Source of the DNA: Spirodela intermedia
Lineage: Eukaryota; Streptophyta; Magnoliopsida; Alismatales; Araceae
Assembly: GCA_902729315.2 (NCBI GenBank)
Contig: LR746271.1
Span: forward strand, 3,928,001-3,992,000
DNA: 64,000 nt
Direction of reading: 5' to 3'
The notes under the pieces are model-generated. The model made no database searches. It was not told where the DNA came from and saw only the letters and a program-made list of their open reading frames with translations. Every line of letters starts with the position of its first letter. The stretch's first letter is position 1. This document shows positions 23,813 through 36,057 of the stretch, piece after piece. A program made the position numbers and the translations under genes.

Positions 23813-26800
23813 TCAGGGGAGCCACTGGTCAGGAACTGTGAGGAAGTAAGTGGACATGGCCTTCCTGAACCTCTTCTTGTACTGCTTGGGGGATATAATC
23901 GTGGGGGAGGCATTCATTGGGCCCCCGAGGATGCCGGAGGCTTTGACCCAGGTCTCCAGGTGCTTGTCCCACGTGTACTGCCTGAGAAAGTCAATGATGC
24001 CAAGGACGAGCTCCTTCTTCTCCTCGTCGATCCCCACAAGCAAGGAGTAGTCCATGACATCGACCGTCTGGGGAGAAGAGCACAAGAGAACGATCCATGG
24101 AGTAGCAGTTCCAAAATAATGTCAGAAGTTGACTTCAGTCATTTCCAATTTTATGTCGGAAAGAGAGAGGAGTTCAGGTTTTCAGAGGCCAAGCCCTCGG
24201 GCCTTCCACCACATTGCAAAGATCGAATCTTTTTGGGGTGGTACTTCTTGGAATTTCTCATTAAAAGTAAGTAATTCACAGAATTGACCGCACATAATCA
24301 AGGATAAACCCCAGACCCCGATGGATAGTCAGCCCTTGTCCGCATATAATCTATGGAAACCTTCTTCTCAGATGTGGGTAAGATAGTCAACCATACCAAA
24401 ACCGGGGTAAGTAAAGGGGTAGGTTATGATTTTGAGAATATTCCAATCTCATCATTGTTACATGACTAGGAAACAAGGGATTGCCCTGTGATTCATTAAA
24501 TTTTTTGCTCTTTAGAATGAAGAAATTTTCAATGACTGCAGTTCAGGGAGCAGACTTACCGCAAGAAAGGAGGTATCATTCCATATAGCTCGCTCCAGGC
24601 TCCTCTTTGCCTTGCTCCCAAGGAAGATCGGCTCGGTGCGTAGCGACTCGAGTAGGTTCAGGTCCAGCATGACCTTGTTCCCCCCCGCGGTATTAGCATT
24701 GTAGCGGGAGCGCAAAGAGCCCTTCAGATCATAAACCCTTGAGATATTCCTTCTGAAGAAGAGGTTCTCCATCACCATCAGGTCCATCCTCACCTCCCTC
24801 CCCCCTTTCAGATGCTTGATTGTCACCTGATTTGGAAACCGCCGCCTCAGAAGGGTTCACTTCTAATTTTAAAAAAAAGCTTCATTTGGTAACAAAAAGA
24901 ACATTTTTTTGATTTTTTAAAGAAAATTATTGGCGGCTGACCTGGTAGATTCCGAGGATCTTGGCGAGGCAAGTTGGGCTCCCCGAGTTAATTGACTCAA
25001 TCAAGTACCTGAAGTACTGCGGGGCAAAGTCCTCGAAGGACTCCAACTCCGTCTTCGTGACCTGCTTGATGATGAACCTCTCGTCGAGCGACTTGGCGAA
25101 GTAGACGTTGCTCTTCCCGCCCTGAGCATCCCACTGCCGGCATCGGCCCAGCGAGCATATGAAGTCCAGCTCATTTGGGCAGCACTTCCTCCGGAGCGCA
25201 TCAAACTCCTTTGCAAAGTAACAAGTCACAGAGAATCTCGCCTTCTCTGCCGGGATTGAGGACTCATCCACGAAAGAAAACCTAAAATGGGGCTGCTTGG
25301 GCTCTAAGTAGACGCTCACTTGGGAAAACAATGCCTCCTCGGAGTCATAATACTGGGACTGGACGTCCTCCAGCTCAAAGGACCGCGACGCAGCGGCTCC
25401 TCCTCTGTGACCCCACCGGTCCTTGGTTGGGTCCTTCTCAAGCGTCTCGTCCTGGTCCAAGCTGCTGGTGATGAAGTCTGAGTGCTCCTTGGAACTGAGG
25501 GCATAAGCTATCACGCTGCTGGGCTCCTTGTCGTAGACAGCTATGACAACATTCCGGCCACCTGTCTGCGGGAGTAATAGTCTAGCACCGTCCCTCACCA
25601 TCCTGTTCGCTGAGGAAATGAAGAGCGGCATGCGGCCAAAGAGGAATTTCAGATTCTCGATTCCCCCAGGGGAATGTTGAGAGTAGGCCCTCTGGATACT
25701 CGGGCTCGGATCCCTGACGAAGCCCAGATGACCCCCAGTCATCGGCAAGGGCAGCGTGGGAGCCAGGTCATGGAATCTCTGGCGTACAACCAAAGAGGAA
25801 TCAAAGGAGTAGACCCTGACAGGGGTCATGGTTGACTTTCTGGAACTGTCGATATCGCTCAAAGGTGACCCATTTGGGGAATGCCAGGTACCTGTCCACG
25901 CGGAGTCAATCTTGTCAGAGAGGCTTGACCCAGGCGATGATGAGCTCCCCATGGGAGACCTTTCAGCAGCAGCACTGCCCCCCATTTGTTCATTGCAACT
26001 GTTTTCATCGCAAATCAAGTCTGTCGATGCTGGTTCTGCGCAGCAGTCAGCCGGGTTGGTCAACAAGTCGACACCTTCTGACTCCTTGGCACTGGACGTT
26101 GGAGAGAAGTCAGCCCTTCTGCCAATAGGAAATGACTCGCTCCTCTGTATCAGGCCATTGTGAATTGAGACCTCCAGGAGGTGGACATCAATCTCCGAGG
26201 AGGAACCCTTGACCTTGGAGTCTAAGAGGTAGATCCTGCGATCCCAGACATAAGAATCGATGAGAAGGCAACGTTTCAGGTGATTGAGCTCCAGAACGTC
26301 TGAACTTGTATGGCCCAGTTGAAAGCTCTCCAGATTTGCCGACTGCAGGAAGACCTGTTGGTATGCCAAGGCTTGATTTATGGCCCCACTCAAACGAGAC
26401 TGATGAGTACATGAAAGAAGCGATCATTCTCTAATGAGCACTTACATCGTACTTCTGCCGTTCATTTTTCACCAAATCTCTCAGCTCCGTCAGTAGATTC
26501 CCAAGACTGGCTTTCAATGGTTCGTCCACATAAGTAGCAACCTTCTGCTCGATGCCACGAAGCACATCCAGCACCTCCCCATAGAGAAGATCCACCTTGA
26601 TTGCGATCTGTGGGTAGATGAGCATTTGCAACAAGTTGGATATATTAGCTTATGGGGAAAAGAAAATCATAGATAGCATATAGTTCATTGATCAATAGCT
26701 GCACCACTAAATCATTCCAAAGGCATATATATACCTGCCCTGCCTCCCGTCTGAACCACTCTTGCTGGGACTGAGAGGCGAATTCAAGCACAAATGGGGG

Positions 26801-29800
26801 TAGTCGGACAGAGAGGATGTTTACAGGAGAGTAGTGAAAGAATGCGACCATACTCCCAAATCTGTCAGCAGAGAGGACAGACAATCCAACACTAGTCACT
26901 GGGCAGGAACAAAAGCCCGAGACATTAACAGAAAACAAATGATGAAGAAGAAGAAGAAGAAGAACAACAACAACAACAACTGGTTGGGCCATCTTGGGAA
27001 GGTAATTACCCAAAGAAGCGAAGACAGTCCTTCTGGAGAGAATGCCCACAGCTCGCAACACGGTTGGCGATTGCCTGATTTGAGAAACTGAGCTCCAAGA
27101 ATTTCCCAAAGGAGAGCCCCCAAGCTGCATCAGACATGACCACCCTCTGGGTGGCAGGTGGAACTCCGTCCTTTTGAGCACATTTGAGGCACCGATGCCA
27201 CATCCATATCCGCCCATCACATTCACCGGGTAGCTTAGCCGACAGAAGCCGCTTGACATTTATTGTGAGGCTGCCCTGCTGGTGAGTGAAGCACCTAACA
27301 TGGGTCTCTGGAGGCTCTCTGCAGCACCGGCAGAAAGATGTCTGGCATAGAGCAAGATCATTCTTTTCTTATTTTATACATTCATTAGATAAGCATCTCC
27401 AAGGAGAAACTTTCATCTTGAGGATGAAGAATCATACCTGATCAAACAAGTCATCACGAAGATACCTTCCAAGTGGCTTATCAAAATTGCCATAAAATTT
27501 GATGCGGAAGAGCTTCGATCGTTCACAAACGATGCCCTTCAAGACACAGCTACTCGACAAAGAGACCAGGATGCTCTGTTGGCTTTCGGATGTGGAGAAA
27601 TAATCACCAGGGGGAGATCTATCGTTCCCAGTAGGCATCCGAACCATCCTTTCTTCATGAGCTCCATTCTTGGATAATTCAATCCCATCACTCTGCACAT
27701 CAGTGGAGAAATCCAAAGGGCCATGGGCACCTCTATCAAGAGCTTGATAATCTTTGGTCACGGCCGAGGCTAGATCTGGAGCAGATACAGAAGAGCAAAA
27801 CCCTCCTCGCGGAGACAAATCCGAAGTTGATGCACAGGTGGGATTAGTACTGATTTGATCTGAGGGAGGTTTGCATTCTTCTCGTTCACTCCTCACATAT
27901 CCCCCGCTGTGCCTTGGAGAAGGACCATCAAGGCTTGGAAAATCCAAAGCATCTGAGACAGAATCAGCAGCATACTCCCCTCCACAAGGTGAGTCCAGAG
28001 GGTGATTCTGTGGCATTTTTGGAAGAGTTGCTCCTGAATCTGCGAGGAATGATGTCTCCAGAGAAAGATGATATGCTGCAAAGCTAGCATACAGAAGAAT
28101 ATGCTTAACCTTCTTCAGCTCGTCACGATTCGGGCCCCTCAGGAGGACCTACACAGATCACCAAAGTAGAAATTCGTAACTCTCAGATGGGTAATTTCAG
28201 GGAGTGCAGAGTTTTTAGTTAATTTTCAGGCCTCACTAGCTACAGATCCTATTAGTTAACATACGAATCCAACACTGCCCCAGTCTCACATGTACTCATT
28301 GGGTTCATCCTGTTTCCTTCAGAGGAATAGCAACAGAGGGACCAAAACAAAACCGGCAGAAATTTGCCAAACCAAGGCTCTGTAAACACCTCATGACTAG
28401 ATGTCATCGACCATTAAACTAACCAAAATCCAAGGCAGCCTCCTTCCGAGATCTCCTCTTCCTCAACTTCGAGAATGGAGGACGAATGCAGGAGGTTTCA
28501 AAAATTTGGGTTCCAATGCTGTGAGGTTTGAATGAGATGCAATTGACCCATGATGAGCAGAATAACCAGTGGAGGACGAGAAAGATGATATCAGGTCAAG
28601 ATGAGCCTCCCCAAGGTATCGGGCATACAAGGCATGCTTCCAGGTTGTCTAAGCTTTCCAACATATAGAGCCTTGGCAGCAAGTTCTTACAAATAAAGCA
28701 GGGGTGAACTTCCCTATAATCATACTAGGAAATGAGATAAACAAGTGGAGTCCAGGTATAAAATCTAGATTCTTAAACTATATTTTGAATTAATATCAAA
28801 CTTGATCCCACGGCAACTACCCTCCATTCAGTGTTGTTGTTACTTAGTGCAGGTGTTTTGCGGGTGGTTTTATGTGCCAAACACCAAGGACATGCATGTC
28901 AATATGCTGCAATGAACTTGATAGCAGGGTTTGAAAGGTCAAACCCAACGTAAAAATGTCAACTCATTTTAGTAATAAGATCATAAAACCGTGTTCCACT
29001 CAAGTTTGCACCCATACACAAAATAACTTTAAATTTGTAAATTTCCAACTGCCCACTACATGATTTGTCATCAAATATGACAGAAAAATCTAAAAAGCTT
29101 CAAGCTCGTGAGTTAAAATTTAATCCATAATAGTTTCCACATAAAAAAGTTTCATCTAAAAGCATCTATACTATAGACTCAAACTCCGGCTCTACTTCAA
29201 CAAGGGTGATGAAACTAAGCAGAATGCGGCTATCCAATGCCCAGTGATATGGACAATGTGAGTATTACCGTGCACCCTAGACGCGTTGGACAACCTTCAA
29301 AGAACATGAGAGTCCTGCTGAACTTCTTGCCAGGCTGGTTTCCCAAAAGGCCCTCTTCAATGGTCCTCTCGATGCGAAATACTTCACAGTGCCCCAACCT
29401 TGTCGAGGCAATACTATCCACCGACGGGGAGATCTGGGCACCAGTGCACCTGGATATCCTCTCTAGAAGAGGCTTCTTCACATTTAAAACCAGGGAAATC
29501 TCCTTTGCAAGCAAGTACTCTTGGGCATACGAAGAGACGCTCTTTTCTACCAGTAGCACGTTTGGCCTGTGGGCCTCAATCTTTGCAACAGCCATCTTGA
29601 GATGATCAATCTCCTGCAAAACCCCAGTTCAGATTCCATCCAAGCTTCCAAGGTTCAAAAAGAGTAAGTAAGAGAGAGGTTGGGGATGGGAAAAGGTACC
29701 TGTTGGAGGACGGTTTCTAAAGATGCCAGCTTGTTGGATACCTTCTGATATTCCAAAGCTCCTCCCAGAAGAAGCAATCTAGGGTTCTTGTGCTGAGAGA

Positions 29801-31354
29801 TCATCCTCTTGTGCTTCACATTCTTCGTGCACACTACTCCCTTCACGAGCACACTGAAGAAACAAGACAAAATTGTCTTTAATTTCTACTGCATAATCCA
29901 ATCGCCATGATCACTGGCTCTTTCTCTTAAGATTAAAATAAATAAATTAATTCATTACATGAAAGAAAATAATAATAGAAAAGTAATCCTAATTACTGCG
30001 GTACAAAAATATCAAAGAACATGAAAAACAGCATACCTCTCCCTTGGCCTACCAGAGGGTATACACTTAACCTTCACATAATCAGCTGGATCCATGCTGG
30101 CCCCTCGACTGGTGTCAGGCTTCACAAAATTCGCCGCCTGCCATGACAGTGAGGAAACCACATCCAACCAGCCTTCTTCCCCTTCTTTGCTCCCAGAAGA
30201 GATCCCCTCCCCCTTCAGCAACTGAGAAACTAGAGCCCTAAAGTGCCCATAAACAGAAGTCCGCAGAAGCTCCTTCTGGGCGTCATTTGGCCTCTCCTTG
30301 ATTGCGAAACCACCACCACCACCATCATCATCATCGTCATCCTCATCATTACCAACATTGTCACCATCGCCAACGCCAAAGCTGCTGGATGTCGAGAACA
30401 AGTCCAAGCGGCCCACACCGTCTTCCTCATCATCATACTCAAAGTACCCATTTTCAACATCATCTCCTTCGTCTTTTGGAGGCGGTGGGAGCCAAAGTTG
30501 GTCATTATTCTCGATGTCTAATGGCTTGGAATCCTCTTGGGCTTTGCTATCGAAGTGGATCAACTTGTCGTCCCTTGCACAAGCAAGTTCTACCCGATCC
30601 CCTGTGACCCTTTCAGATGATCTAAGATTGTCGAGGGGATCCTGTTCAAGAAGATCGAGCTTCCCAGGCTCATAACTGTTAGGGCTGTCCAAGGGACTCG
30701 GAGTCAGGCACTTGAAATTATAAAACTCATTTCCAGTGCTGAAACTACTGGGATCTACATCAGAGACATCCTGAGAGAATATGCTACAGGGGCTCCAGAA
30801 GTGCTTCCCCGGGCACTCCCCATCTTCTTCTTCTTCTTCTTCTTCTTCATCATCGAAGCTCCTGCAACTCAGAATTACAGGGTGATCACCGGTACAATCA
30901 AGAAGCAAAACCCAAGATGGGCAGCTATGATGGCATGGAGCCAGGCAAACCTGGCAGTGGAGCAGTGAAGAGATGGTGGGGAGGACCGCTGCTGGGGGGA
31001 TGCCAAGGATTCCGTTCCCTCCTCAGGCTCTGCCACTGCTTCAACCAGGCCGGTGGCCTGAGAGCAGAATTTGCAGATCATGGACAGCCGCCACGGGAGG
31101 TCCTTGCAGAGGATGCCGCCAGGTTCCTCCACTTCTGCTATGCCTTCGGTGGCCGGCATGCATTGGCCACAGAGCAGTCGGCTGCAGGCCCGGCACCGGA
31201 GCTTGCCGGTGCCCGCCGGCACACGGGAGCAGCAATTGCAGCACATCAGGCAATCAGTTGAACCAGACATCCCTGATTTGCCCAAAAACCCTGCCAACCA
31301 AGACCTGACCTTTTCTTGAATTAAGTCCAGGAACAGGCGGCGGGTAACTCCCAT
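23813..31354 (-). CDS. FAB1C: 1-phosphatidylinositol-3-phosphate 5-kinase, FAB1C-like (no FYVE), 11 exons
   Basis: Minus-strand exons: 31354-30951, 30861-30037, 29853-29700, 29613-29269, 28148-27438, 27341-27010, 26861-26735, 26607-26446, 26399-24942, 24826-24560 and 24067-23813. They give 1,679 aa with all phases closing. The enzyme converts PtdIns3P to PtdIns(3,5)P2 on endosome/vacuole membranes. Order: cysteine-rich N-terminus in place of FYVE (about residues 35-95); acidic tracts; TCP-1/chaperonin-like domain (about 330-610; [11 protein letters not shown]); Cys-rich CCR region (about 780-970; [27 protein letters not shown]); C-terminal PIPK domain (about 1370-1675) with [25 protein letters not shown] at 1539, MDYSLLVG at 1600 and activation-loop [12 protein letters not shown]. 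Catalytic motifs are intact. Start 31354 (MGVTRRL) fits the FAB1C N-terminus better than the in-frame ATG at 31390. Length is close to Arabidopsis FAB1C and longer than FAB1D. Confidence 0.95.
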
Positions 31355-33640
31355 AAAGCAGGAACTGCTCACAAAAACAGCAGCTTCCACTCTCCCGCTT
31401 CTCTCTTGCTCGCTCTCAATTACCTATTTATTGGAGAATTTTTCCAATGAAAACTAAAAAAGAAGCTAAAATTGTGTGTTCTTGTAGGCGCTACAGTCCC
31501 TGTGGCGCCGAGGAATACCCAAAAAATCTTGTCCTGGGTTGTGTGAGAACGAAGGCGGCCTCTGTCAATCTACCCCACCCGGTGATGCCCAAAAAATTCC
31601 CGGCGGAGGGAGATTGCAGCGGTTATTTACAGTTGAAGAGGAAGAACAGACGGATCCCGACCTTCAATCTGACGGAGAGCAGAAGAAGAAGAAGAAGGAT
31701 CCGTAGCGCCTCCACCGCCGACCAGCCACCAACTATCCGATTCCGCTGGGCTGCTCCAGCGTGAATTCTAATGACCGCCGGCGAGGGAGTACGCTGCCGC
31801 TGCGGGTGGTGACGCTTCCCGAAGACCATTTATTCGGCCGTGGATTGCGGAGATCTTGATTGCCATAAACGGGTCAGAAGAGGATCCTGCATTTGGGAAA
31901 ATCCGGGATCACCATGGGGATCCCCTGCCGACGAGCTCCTTGGATGGTCAGAAAAAGGGAAAGAAGCCTCGAACAACCGGAAGGAATGAGTAAGTGGAGA
32001 GTGCGAGATTTGAGGGCAGTCACGGAGATGGAAACAGAATCAAATCGTGAGAAGGACGAACAGGACGAAGGCGGAGGAGCAACTGGGGAGGCGCCTCATC
32101 TCAACAGTGAGTCTACGGCGGCGGTGGCAGGGGAGGGAAAACAGAGGGGACAGAAGGACTTGGCTCCCACAAGACAGCCCACCACCATTTTCGTCGACAC
32201 TTTTTCCCCTCTCCAGCCGTCAGGGGTTCCTTCTCCTAGCTGCCCTTCTTCAACCATCTTCCTCCTCCTCCACCGGCATTTTAACCACGACCACCAAGAG
32301 ACGGAACAATCAAAAAGGCCGACCTTTAGGCGTGGCAGATGGGGCTGGGACCGAGGTTTTCGCTATCCTTCCGCCATTTATTCCGCCAAGGACACTCCGG
32401 GAGAAGACAAGTATGGTCTGAAAGAGAGAGAATCCAGGGATCCGGGTTCGACGGAGGAATGGGCAGGACCGTCTTCTTCCCATGTGCATTAACCGCGGTA
32501 AAAATTTAATGGGGGCCAGAATTCTCTCACCTCTGCCCCCCCCCCGCAATTCCCCCACCTACCAGGGCCTAGACCCAAAAGCGGAAAAGTGGAGAGGGAG
32601 AGACACAGACACAGAGACGCACAGAGAGATAGAGCGAGAGAGAGAGGGAGAAGCTTGTTTGGCATGCCGAAAGCAGTCCCAGTTGGGACCGAGGGATGAG
32701 GACGACGAGGATGTGCGCTGCGACACGCTAACCCCTTTTCGAGAGGAAAACTTCCCAAATATCCACCTTCTTTCAATATTTTATATAATGTACGTTAAAT
32801 GAAAAAAAATGCGTAATTATCCTTCATTGATGTGTGCACCTCGTGAACAGTATGCCACGCGGATACATTAACAGCACACACGCGATAAAGATGACGCGAT
32901 AGCTGCCAAACTGAAGTGATTCCAAAAGTCAACCGTGGATTCCCCTAATCTCATTGGTCAATTCAAATTCAGATAGGGGTCAAGTAAGTGGGTATAAAAG
33001 ACGAATCTTTATATGAAATAAAAATGCCCCACCTTTGGTCAAATGAGATGTCCATACATAAGTTGTAATTATCGAAATATATTAAGAAAAATAATTTTTA
33101 TACCTAAAATGGGCCGGATCCATTGACTTTTGAATGTTCTACCCTTGATCCAGAAAGAAGTGCTTACTTTGACTTGGAAAATAAGAGTAATTTACATTAA
33201 TTATATATTATTTTAAGGAAAATAGGGTGATAAGGTGATTAATCTTGGTATCTGTTCAATTAACCATAATATCTCCACGTGGATCCCCGTCACCACGTCC
33301 GACAAAGAGTGCCTAACAAGCCAGGGACACGTGGCGCTAGTCGCAACCGCCGGCGGCGCCGTCAAGTCATCGCCACGACGCCGGTGGATTGACGCCGACG
33401 TGCCCAAAGTGTGGGGGCCGTCTATTGCCGCGTCAGCCTCCCCCAGATGTCCCCTTGGAGACGGCGGACGGATCGAGAATCTAGTGAACCGGTTGACGGT
33501 CCGTCGTCACCATGTCAGCTTACGGCGGCAGCCTATTCCGCACGCCTCCAGATTGTCGCCTTCCCAGGGCAAAGAATCTAGAGGTCCGGCGGCGGCGGCG
33601 GTTGACCAGGATATGCGTCGTCTTCTCGGCTAACTGTAGA
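31355..33640. other. Upstream region of FAB1C, no other gene recognised
   Basis: 31355-32700 is GC-richer than typical intergenic DNA, with GAA/AGA tracts (31680-31697), a C-run near 32542 and GA repeats near 32595-32650. It probably holds the FAB1C 5' UTR and promoter. Frames of up to 199 codons occur on both strands but show no domain or codon pattern I recognise. 32760-33230 is AT-rich. Confidence 0.5.
33270..33620. promoter_or_regulatory. GC/CpG-rich block with ACGT (G-box/ABRE-like) cores
   Basis: The block contains CCACGTGG at 33275-33282, ACACGTGGC at 33327-33335 and further ACGT cores (CCACGTCC near 33293, GACGTGCC near 33397) within about 130 bp. CpG density is high compared with the flanks. 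Such clusters bind bZIP/bHLH factors in plant promoters. No gene model starts nearby: FAB1C begins about 1.9 kb away on the minus strand and the next intact plus-strand gene is 9 kb away. Function is inferred. Confidence 0.35.
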
Positions 33641-33729
33641 GGTGGCTGAGCATCATCGTTTACGGGTCAGATCGTCCTGGATAATAATCTTATGCTAGTC
33701 ATTCTCTCCTATTGCTTAAGGGAGAGGAA

Positions 33730-33730
<1 letters not shown>

Positions 33731-33769
<39 letters not shown>

Positions 33770-33950
33770 CCTCTCTCCCTCTAACCCAAGACACTTGTGG
33801 TCTATAATCTTATAGATTTTAACATCGAGATCTCAATTCACTCCAAGCTCTCCATCTCTCTCCTAAAAATTTCTAAAGATTACATATGATATCAGAAATA
33901 AACGAAAACATCTAATATCTTCCTACAACATGTGAAGTCCATCATGTCGT

Positions 33951-33987
<37 letters not shown>

Positions 33988-34345
33988 CCCCCTTAAAATT
34001 CATAAAGATCACATTTGGTCCAAGAAATAAATAAAATGCATGGGCTGTTTGATATATTCCCACTAGAACCAAAGTCCACCCTAACCCACATCATGTGGTG
34101 CTCACTATCTCCTTCTATCTCCTAAAAATTCCTAAAGATCACATATTACATAAGAAATAAATAAAAAATCATTGATCATCTATTATCTTCCTACAGAACC
34201 TAAAGTCCATCGTCATAAGTCACATCATGAGGTGATCTCTCTCTCTCCTAACGATCCCATATGATAAGAAAAAAATAAAGAACATGGGTCATCTTCTATC
34301 TTACAAGATCCAAAGTCCATAGTAAACCACATTATGTGGAGCTAC
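33731..34345. repeat. Degenerate tandem array, about 4 units of roughly 110-150 bp
   Basis: Each unit has a CT tract, then CCTAAAGATCACAT-like sequence, AAGAAATAAATAAA-like sequence, ATCTTCCTACA, AAGTCCA and a near-palindrome CCACATCATGTGG followed by TGCTC. The palindrome-like anchors fall at about 33935-33954, 34085-34104, 34220-34236 and 34325-34343. Copies differ by many substitutions and small indels. CT tracts at 33731-33763 and 33953-33983 belong to the first two units. A further copy lies at 40756-40890. Confidence 0.7.
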
Positions 34346-36057
34346 TAGGGCAACTCAGATCCCATCATGAAAACCCCCCAAGTGTCCACATACATCATCT
34401 ACCACTAATTTTGTCATCTAGAAACACATACAAATCATGATTTTGCTCGTAAATCATTAAGAATCAAAAGTTTCCCATAAGCATGTTGAGAAGTTTCTAA
34501 TCTTTCAACCAATGGAAGTGTGGTATTGACATACCAGTCTTTGGACCTATCTTAGGCTTGGGAGTCACTTTGCCCCCCACCTCCATCACTCATGAGAGGG
34601 AGATAGAGATTGTATATCATAGGACTCAGATAAAAAAATAGAGCCCAAGCATTGAGGGATGAGCCAATTAATGGATGGCTAAATGGTCATCACCTATCTA
34701 AGAGAGAGAGAGAGAGTAAAGGAAGGCCTTTGGGCTTACTTGGCCCATTAACATCCCTACTAGGCTTGAGCTTGGGAAAAATTATCCTCCCAACTTATCC
34801 AAGTATGAATTATTCTTGAATTAATTATGACATAATTCATGAAATCATCTAATATAGATCATATTTTTTTTCATCATATGACAAGTATTATTGAAAAATA
34901 TTCAAATTGCATATATTGATTGATGTTATGTACAATCTTATGATTAACAACAAATTTAATGAGCCACACTATTAAGATACATCTCTATATTTAAATATAA
35001 GTGCAAAAATGATGTGTGTTAACGTGTGTGATAAGTTTTTCATATGTTCTCAAAATTAAAGTCATTAATGAGATTCAAATGTTGCTTTTAAGTAATGTGA
35101 AGACATTAGTGTTAGGATGAAAACTATTTCGAAAATCAAATACATATAATCACCGATGTGATATTCAAACTTAGAGAGTAAGTTATGCACAAATAGAAAA
35201 AATGATGGTCAACATATTTAAATCAAAATATGAGTAGAATTTAAAATCAAGAGTATTATAGTGATAATGTGAAAAGCTGGATAGATAATTAGCAGAAAAA
35301 TATATGATCAGTGATTGAAGAAATACTCTAACCTAAAACCCACATGGTAGCTAAGTTGAACCGTCCACATAAAGCAAAGAAGGAGATAAAAAAATACCGT
35401 GAAATCTTGTTGACTCGCATTGAAATGGAGTGTCACGTTTAAATAACCACTTGGCCATCTTGTCCTTGTTGAATAAAGTACTTCTAATTGAGTCTCCACC
35501 TTGGTTTCTCTAATTCGTGCATGTGACTCTATCATCATTGGTCTTCTCAATACATGATCTGGATTGACATGTGAGCTTCTGTCTATCTAAGATGGTTCAT
35601 TTGGTTCGCCTATTTCCTTACCCCTGTTGGAGGGCATTGGTCTGGTCTCCAGCTTTTCAATGTGCTGCATTAACTAGTTGAGAAGGTGAGCTAGGTTCTA
35701 CTTCATCCGTTCCACATGGCCATGGATAGTGTCGAGGTCTTCCTTCATCACCTTGAGATGATTGTCCCTCGCCTTAGGCGCCACAACCAGCTTTGACACC
35801 AAACTGTGATAACTTTTTGAACATGAGGGAGGAAGAAGACACTGTACGTGAGTTAGGAAAAAAAAAAAAAAAAGCCTAGATGACATGAGGGTATTTGAGA
35901 AACCCACACCTCTCCTAGTCAAACCCTAATCTCAGGGGTGTTCTCCCCCTCTCACCCAGTCCACCCTAAAGTGTTCATGCTAGTCGGCTGACCCTCCATC
36001 CTAAGATGAGCCTGCTTTCTCTTGCTGGAGTAAGTTAGGCCCAATGGCCAAACAAAA
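34346..36057. other. Intergenic, AT-rich
   Basis: No gene recognised. It contains the probable LTR-retroelement scrap at 35580-35803. A GGTGAGCT/CACCC-rich stretch at 35940-36030 precedes the CASP-like fragment. An A-run of about 16 lies at 35859-35874. Confidence 0.5.
35580..35803 (-). mobile_element. Possible LTR-retroelement scrap: primer-binding site and gag-like start
   Basis: On the minus strand TTTGGTGTCAAAGC (35790-35803) closely resembles TTTGGTATCAGAGC, the sequence around tRNA-iMet primer sites of plant LTR elements. It is followed without a stop by a charged, heptad-like stretch (KARDNHLKVMKEDLDTIHGH), as seen at the start of many Ty3/gypsy gag proteins, then a second helical stretch near 35650. 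No LTR or pol sequence was recognised. Tentative. Confidence 0.35.

Noticed and set aside
30298..30675. Plus-strand frame antisense to FAB1C exon 2
   Set aside because: It mirrors the Asp/Glu microsatellites of the real exon.
30932..30947. miR160-like sequence TGCCTGGCTCC on the minus strand at the FAB1C exon 1/intron 1 boundary
   Set aside because: Only 11 bases match the miR160 start and no hairpin partner is apparent nearby.
31893..32492. 199-codon plus-strand frame upstream of FAB1C
   Set aside because: Low-complexity composition, no recognisable domain, and lies in the expected FAB1C promoter/5' UTR. Transcript data could revive it.
33235..33633. 132-codon plus-strand frame in the CpG-rich block
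   Set aside because: Open because stop codons are rare in GC-rich DNA; no domain seen.
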